The position numbers were made by a program, and so were the translations under genes. This document shows positions 9,069 to 13,200 of a stretch of 13,200 nucleotides of DNA, in pieces. The notes under the pieces are model-generated. The model was not told the origin of the DNA, did not search any database, and worked only from the letters and a program-made list of their open reading frames with translations. The stretch is from an uncultured Acidimicrobiales bacterium. GTDB lineage: Bacteria > Actinomycetota > Acidimicrobiia > Acidimicrobiales > UBA10347. The stretch is taken from NCBI GenBank assembly GCA_937942965.1, contig CALDGN010000272.1, positions 1-13,200 on the forward strand, read 5' to 3'. Every line of letters starts with the position of its first letter. Positions within the stretch are counted from its first letter, which is position 1.

Positions 9069-11216
9069 TCAGAGCGACGGGGTGATTGCGCCTCGGTAGT
9101 GGTTGTCCGAGAGCTCTTCGCCGGCGCGGGTAAGGCGGAGGTGAAGGGCGACCGGTCCGGGGGCATCGGGAACAATCCAGTTGATCGAACCGATTCGGGC
9201 GACGTCGTCGGCGCCGACCGCCCCAGTCCATGCCCACTGGTGCGAGCCATCGGACCATTCGAGACGGGCGTGCACGTGAAGTCCCTCGATCGGTGAGCGT
9301 TCATCAGAGATGACATGAACATCGAGCAGGACCGCGTCGCCCGGTCGGAGCTCAACCGGCAGCCGGTCGGCGACGACGATGATGGGTCGACACGCAGCCC
9401 GAACGGCACCCACGGCCTGCTTGGGCTGGCGATCGTGATCGTGAATGGCGAACGAGATCGCGGGTCGAGCATCGGCAAGAGCAGCGAAGGTGAAGCCGCC
9501 GGTCGGCTTGTACTTGAGTCGCCGCAGCGTCTCGATCTGGCGGCGCAACACGGTTGCTTGGTACGCCTGCGAGGCCGCGATCCAAGCGGCCGCGTCGGGG
9601 TAGTCGTCGGTCGGCAGGTACTGACGAAACGCCGACTGCATGAGCCCGTGGCGGTCGGCGAGCAGGTTGAGGTCGGCCGGCCAGTTCCGGATCGGCACAT
9701 CGGCGTGATCGGGGACCGCTTGGGCGCCGAACGAGCTCACCCAGCGAACCATGCGCGGGATGCGGCGAGCGAAGACCTCGAGGTCGCGGCCGGTCCCACT
9801 GTTCCAACCGAAGCGCAGATGGGTATCGGTGCCATCGAAGCTGGGCGCGCTGGGCCACGTTCCTGAACTCTCGACGACAGGTCGGCTCGGGTCGGCCCGG
9901 CGAAACGCGCGCCCGACGAGCCGATCGAGCACCGACTTCGTCCACGTCGGTGTCTGCTGTTTGGCGACGCCGAACAAGCTTCGTCGGGTCGGCAAGGCGG
10001 TCGCGGGGCGAGGGCCGGTCGTCGTTCCTGTCGAGTCGTAGTGCGCACACCAGATCGCGATCGACGGATGGCCGCCGAGCTCGTCGACGAGGCGGTGCGC
10101 GCTGTTGACCGCAGTGCGTTGCACGGTGCGCTTGACCTCGCCACGCATCGGCAGGTCTTGCCAGATCAGCATGCCCGCTCGGTCGGCGGCGTGGTACAGC
10201 TCGGGCCGGGCGACGTGGCTTTCGAGCCGCACCAGGTTGAGGCCGAGATTGCGGGCGAGTGCGATGTCGGCGCGGATCCGATCGGGGTCCGCATCGGCTG
10301 GCAGCGCGTTGGTCGGCCACATGTCGACGCCGCGAGCGAAGAGGCGCTCGCCGTTGACCGTCAGCACATAGTTCTTCATCTCGACGGTGCGCAGCCCAAC
10401 GGTGCGATCCCAGATACCTGAGATCGATCCGTCGAGTTCGACACTGACCGACACCCGATAGAGCGGCTGGTCACCGAGCTCCCAGGGCCACCAGAGTTCG
10501 GGGTCGGCGATGCGAACGTCCCACTCAAGCACCGTCGAGCCGCTGGCGAGTTCGTGATCTTGACGCAGCGTGATCGGCGCGCCGCCGCCCGGTGGACGCA
10601 CGGTCGTCACGATCGTGGCGGCGGTGCTTTCTTCGGACAAGACGTGACAGCGCAGATGCAGGGTCGCAGACTCGGCCGTGGCCTCGGTGCAGACGACCCG
10701 CTTCTTCGTCATGCGGACGGGCCCGGTCGATACCACTCGGACCGACTTCCAGATGCCGCCGAGGTTGTCGTGGCCGACGACATCGGTGTCGTCGTAGATC
10801 CCACTCAGGTTTCGGCTGGGGCCGTCGACGGTTCTCGCCGGGGCCATGACCTCGACGAGAAGCTGGTGATCGTCGCCGTCGCTGAGCGCGTCGGTGATTT
10901 CGAACTCTTGGGCGGTAAACCAACCATCAGTGGGTCCGAGGTAGTGCCCATCGAGCCACACGTCGGCGCTTTGCCAGATGCCATCGAACACGATCCAGTG
11001 CCGGCTGTTGTCGTCGCGATCAGCGACGGGCAGTGAGAACGTGGTGCGATAGAGCACCGAGCGTCGTGAGCGCAGCCGATCGTGTTCAGTCCAGTGACCG
11101 GGAACCGACATGGGCAGCCACGCGGTGTCGTCGAACGACGGTTCGATGGCCTCGCGACGAAGGTCGTCGGTCGTTGCGTGGCCACGCCAAGGACCGGGAA
11201 GCGGGGTCGAGACCAC
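9069..11216 (-). CDS. Glycoside hydrolase family 2-fold protein with substituted catalytic residues
   Basis: The 715-residue protein has the GH2 layout. A sugar-binding jelly roll covers about residues 20-165 (SVLYRTTFSLP, DGIWQSADVWLDG, NLGGIWKSV), an Ig-like domain about 170-277, a TIM barrel about 280-570 (NYVLTVNGERLFARGVDMWP, LGLNLVRLESHV, GMLIWQDLP), and a C-terminal beta domain. It looks most like beta-mannosidase/exo-beta-glucosaminidase relatives. The acid/base motif, usually WCGNNE or similar, reads WCAHYD (389-394), with Asp for Glu. The nucleophile motif, usually VSEFG.Q, reads VSSFGAQ (493-499), with Ser for Glu. Normal retaining hydrolysis is therefore doubtful; it may be a carbohydrate-binding pseudoenzyme. 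There is no signal peptide, so it should be cytoplasmic. The start is GTG 11216, 6 nt after TACATT. It lies 38 bp downstream of the dockerin gene on the same strand. Confidence 0.85.
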   Translation of the reverse strand: MVSTPLPGPWRGHATTDDLRREAIEPSFDDTAWLPMSVPGHWTEHDRLRSRRSVLYRTTFSLPVADRDDNSRHWIVFDGIWQSADVWLDGHYLGPTDGWFTAQEFEITDALSDGDDHQLLVEVMAPARTVDGPSRNLSGIYDDTDVVGHDNLGGIWKSVRVVSTGPVRMTKKRVVCTEATAESATLHLRCHVLSEESTAATIVTTVRPPGGGAPITLRQDHELASGSTVLEWDVRIADPELWWPWELGDQPLYRVSVSVELDGSISGIWDRTVGLRTVEMKNYVLTVNGERLFARGVDMWPTNALPADADPDRIRADIALARNLGLNLVRLESHVARPELYHAADRAGMLIWQDLPMRGEVKRTVQRTAVNSAHRLVDELGGHPSIAIWCAHYDSTGTTTGPRPATALPTRRSLFGVAKQQTPTWTKSVLDRLVGRAFRRADPSRPVVESSGTWPSAPSFDGTDTHLRFGWNSGTGRDLEVFARRIPRMVRWVSSFGAQAVPDHADVPIRNWPADLNLLADRHGLMQSAFRQYLPTDDYPDAAAWIAASQAYQATVLRRQIETLRRLKYKPTGGFTFAALADARPAISFAIHDHDRQPKQAVGAVRAACRPIIVVADRLPVELRPGDAVLLDVHVISDERSPIEGLHVHARLEWSDGSHQWAWTGAVGADDVARIGSINWIVPDAPGPVALHLRLTRAGEELSDNHYRGAITPSL

Positions 11217-11222
11217 CGCGGA

Positions 11223-11228
11223 AATGTA
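11223..11228 (-). promoter_or_regulatory. Probable -10 element (TACATT), leaderless transcript for the GH2-like gene
   Basis: TACATT ends exactly 6 nt before the GTG at 11216, the same hexamer and distance as before the LPETG gene. The only Shine-Dalgarno-like sequence (GAAGG) is about 12 nt from the start, which is rather far. This would give the gene its own promoter although it follows the dockerin gene closely. Confidence 0.4.
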
Positions 11229-11254
11229 CCTTCGCTCGACTCAGCCTGCTGGCG

Positions 11255-11983
11255 TCAGCCGTTGCAGAACGGATTGGTGATGCCGACCGAACACTGCGCG
11301 ATGAGGAGCGCATCGACCACGTCGCTCTTCAGGTCGCCGTTGAAATCGGCGGCGGCGACGTTCAGCTGCGTTGCCGGGTCGAGGCCCGCGCAGGTCGTGA
11401 CGTCTTCGCGAATACCAGCGTCGTACTGGGCGATGACCATGGCGTCGGTGACATCGATGTCGGCGTTGCAGTTCACGTCACCAGTTTGCAGCGGTGCGAT
11501 GTTCGCGTCGATCGCGTTGCCGGAGAGCTCCGCGGTCGATGCGGCCAGGCCTTGTTCGATCGTGATGTCGAGCAGCGACGGCTCGACGATGCCGCGGGCG
11601 GTCACGTTGACGCGCAGGAGTTCGGTGGGGCTGTCCCACTGGGTTGCGGTTACGGCTTCGAACAGGATCGTGCCTGGGGTGGGCTCGTTGCACGAAACCC
11701 ACTGCACCAGCGCATCGCAGTCTTGGAACTCGATCAGGTTCGCGTCGAAGGCGAGCGAGCCGCGCACCGCCGATGCCTGCGTCCGAGCGGGCGACACGGT
11801 GAGCGCGATCGCGGCGCTGTCGCCGTCATTCTCAATCACGGTCCCGGACACCCAGAGCTGGAATTCGTTGGCGCCTTGGAAGCTGTCGACAGGCTGGCTG
11901 CCAGCGCCGACCACGAGGCCGGTGGCCAGCAGGGCGCCGACCAGGAGTGCAGGGATCAACCACCGCAGGCGAGAGCGGATCAT
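11255..11983 (-). CDS. Secreted cohesin-like and dockerin type I protein
   Basis: This 242-residue protein starts with a signal or anchor helix (LRWLIPALLVGALLATGLVV, residues 6-25). Residues about 38-165 are a beta-rich domain with features reminiscent of cohesin-type folds (SGTVIENDG, VRGSLAFDANLIEF, GTILFEAV, TELLRVNVTA); this assignment is tentative. Residues 168-234 are a dockerin type I pair of calcium-binding F-hands: GDVNCNADIDVTDAMVIAQ and ADFNGDLKSDVVDALLIAQ, with D/N at positions 1, 3, 5, 9 and 12 of each loop. Cysteines at 89, 98, 171, 198, 231 and 240 may form disulphides outside the cell. The ATG overlaps the DUF1501 stop (ATGA) and has a strong GGAGG 6 nt upstream, so the two are translationally coupled. 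It probably binds the DUF1501 product or another surface partner. No enzymatic motif is seen. Confidence 0.82.
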   Translation of the reverse strand: MIRSRLRWLIPALLVGALLATGLVVGAGSQPVDSFQGANEFQLWVSGTVIENDGDSAAIALTVSPARTQASAVRGSLAFDANLIEFQDCDALVQWVSCNEPTPGTILFEAVTATQWDSPTELLRVNVTARGIVEPSLLDITIEQGLAASTAELSGNAIDANIAPLQTGDVNCNADIDVTDAMVIAQYDAGIREDVTTCAGLDPATQLNVAAADFNGDLKSDVVDALLIAQCSVGITNPFCNG

Positions 11984-13200
11984 TGGCCGCCTCCAACCTG
12001 TTGGGCGAGCAACAGCGCATCAGTGAGGTCCGTGTCGCCGTCGCCGTCAACGTCCGCGGCGCCGTTTGCGCCCGGGCCGACATTGCCGTCGAGCACGGCT
12101 TGGACGTCGTTGGCATCGAGGCTGCCCGAACCGTCGACATCGCCGGCCGCGTAGAGCAGCCCGATGTTCTCTCGCTGGAAGCCGGGGAAGATCGACGACG
12201 TGTCCTCGATACCGAGATGGCGGTCAGCCAGCTCGGCGTAGACGCTGCGGAAGTCGGTGGTGATGGCGAGATCTTGACCGTCGTAGAGATCGCCGTCTGC
12301 GAGACCAGGCCAACCACCCGGCACCAGGACACTGCCGCCGCCCATGCCGTCGAGCGCGTCTCCGATGACCATCATCATGTTGCCGTGGCCGTGGTCAGTA
12401 CCGCTCGAGCCGTTTGGCTTGACGGTGCGGCCGAATTCACTTGAGACGACAACGAGCACCCTCGAGGCATGCGATCCCAGGTCAGCGATGAACGCGGAAA
12501 TAGCGTCGCTCAATCGTCCAGCGCGGTCGGTCATGCGAGCGAGGCCGTCGCTGTGGTGATCCCAGTTAACCGAATCGACGGCGACGGCGCGAACACCGAT
12601 ATCGGCTCGGATGAGTGTCGCCGCTTCGCCCAGGTCGCGCCCAAGATCTGTGTTCGGAAACGCACCTGGTGACGGGTCAGCAATGCCCGAGATGTCGTCG
12701 ATGGTCGACAGTGCGCTCATGACTGCGGTGCGCTCAAGCGATGGTGCCGCTTGGCCTTGGTACAAGGCTTCGAGCGCAGGTCGGACGACGGACAGGCTGA
12801 TGCCGGCATCGATCGTGTCGGCAACCGTGTTGACGACCGCACCGCTGTACGGACCGGACAATTGCGGGCTGGTGCGGTCGCCGATGCTGAGCCCGGCGCC
12901 GGCGCCGGCGAAGCTACTCGCTGCGATCGAGCGTTGGAGCCAACCGCCCAGGCCAAGACCCGACTCCATGTTCGGCTGGGCGACGAAATGGGAACGGGTC
13001 GGGAGCGGGCTACCCACGGCGTGTACAAACGCCATGCGCTTTTCGCCCCAGAACGGCAGCAGCGCGTTGAAGTCGGTGCCGAGCCCAAAGAAGCCGTCGA
13101 GGTCGTTGAACTCGCCCGGGCCGAGAGCGTAGTCGCCGCGTTGGGCGTAGTAGTCGCTGTCGCCATGTGGGCACACGATGTTGAGCCCGTCGGCGGCGCC
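11980..13200 (-). CDS. DUF1501 family protein with C-terminal dockerin, partial
   Basis: The frame is open to the right edge, so the 406 visible residues lack the N-terminus, including any Tat or Sec signal. It begins within the family motif GAADGLNIVCPHGDSDYY. Further DUF1501 hallmarks are PTRSHFVAQPNMESG, SVNWDHHSDGL, a VVSSEFGRTVKPNG motif, GTDHGHGNMMMV and VPGGWPGL. The family is related to alkaline-phosphatase/sulfatase-fold proteins, is exported, and often pairs with a DUF1800 gene; its biochemical role is not settled. The last 50 or so residues form a dockerin type I module with two clean calcium loops, DVDGSGSLDANDVQAVLDG and DVDGDGDTDLTDALLLAQQ. The stop codon overlaps the next gene's ATG. 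A DUF1800 gene may lie upstream beyond the window, but this cannot be seen. Confidence 0.88.
   Translation of the reverse strand, partial: GAADGLNIVCPHGDSDYYAQRGDYALGPGEFNDLDGFFGLGTDFNALLPFWGEKRMAFVHAVGSPLPTRSHFVAQPNMESGLGLGGWLQRSIAASSFAGAGAGLSIGDRTSPQLSGPYSGAVVNTVADTIDAGISLSVVRPALEALYQGQAAPSLERTAVMSALSTIDDISGIADPSPGAFPNTDLGRDLGEAATLIRADIGVRAVAVDSVNWDHHSDGLARMTDRAGRLSDAISAFIADLGSHASRVLVVVSSEFGRTVKPNGSSGTDHGHGNMMMVIGDALDGMGGGSVLVPGGWPGLADGDLYDGQDLAITTDFRSVYAELADRHLGIEDTSSIFPGFQRENIGLLYAAGDVDGSGSLDANDVQAVLDGNVGPGANGAADVDGDGDTDLTDALLLAQQVGGGQ
11990..11994 (-). promoter_or_regulatory. Strong ribosome binding site for the dockerin protein
   Basis: GGAGG sits 6 nt before the ATG at 11983, within the final codons of the DUF1501 gene. 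It supports coupled translation of the two genes. Confidence 0.75.

Overview
The window looks like chromosomal DNA from a high-GC actinobacterium, probably of the Acidimicrobiia (Ilumatobacter-like) type. The grounds are GC-rich sequence with long spurious antisense frames, a five-helix type B succinate dehydrogenase, an LPETG wall-anchored protein, a mycoredoxin-like domain, and secreted proteins with lamin-tail, RTX and dockerin modules. The taxonomic call is inference from gene content; there is no rRNA marker. I see no tRNA, rRNA, CRISPR array, insertion sequence, phage gene or defence system.

Layout. Positions 1-2579 (minus) hold a large secreted protein with at least four lamin-tail (LTD) domains followed by RTX-type calcium-binding repeats; its C-terminus lies beyond the left edge. 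A 217-bp gap with a perfect 16-bp inverted repeat separates it from the sdhC-sdhA-sdhB operon (6442 down to 2797, minus). In that operon sdhA carries an in-frame TAG at 4047-4049, followed by 121 intact, family-conserved codons. About 250 bp upstream of sdhC a divergent plus-strand pair begins: a sortase-type LPETG surface protein with an extremely acidic linker (6693-7652), then a glutaredoxin fused to a small NATD1-type acetyltransferase (7707-8309). The fusion gene converges on, and shares its CTAG stop with, a Popeye-type membrane/cyclic-nucleotide-domain protein (8306-8989, minus). Further right, all on minus, are a GH2-fold protein that has lost both catalytic glutamates (9069-11216), a secreted cohesin-like/dockerin protein (11255-11983), and the C-terminal 406 residues of a DUF1501 protein ending in a dockerin (11980-13200, N-terminus beyond the right edge).

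How the genes work together. SdhC, SdhA and SdhB make complex II: succinate is oxidised at SdhA, electrons pass through the SdhB iron-sulphur clusters, and quinone is reduced at the membrane haem subunit SdhC. The DUF1501 and dockerin genes are translationally coupled (ATGA overlap with a strong ribosome binding site) and probably act together outside the membrane, where the two dockerins and the cohesin-like domain suggest calcium-dependent association. The LTD/RTX protein and the LPETG protein are separate surface or secreted products.

The observations most worth following are the amber codon inside sdhA, the doubly substituted GH2 active site, the glutaredoxin-acetyltransferase fusion, the coupled dockerin pair, and two start codons preceded by the same TACATT hexamer at the same 6-nt distance, which suggests leaderless transcripts.
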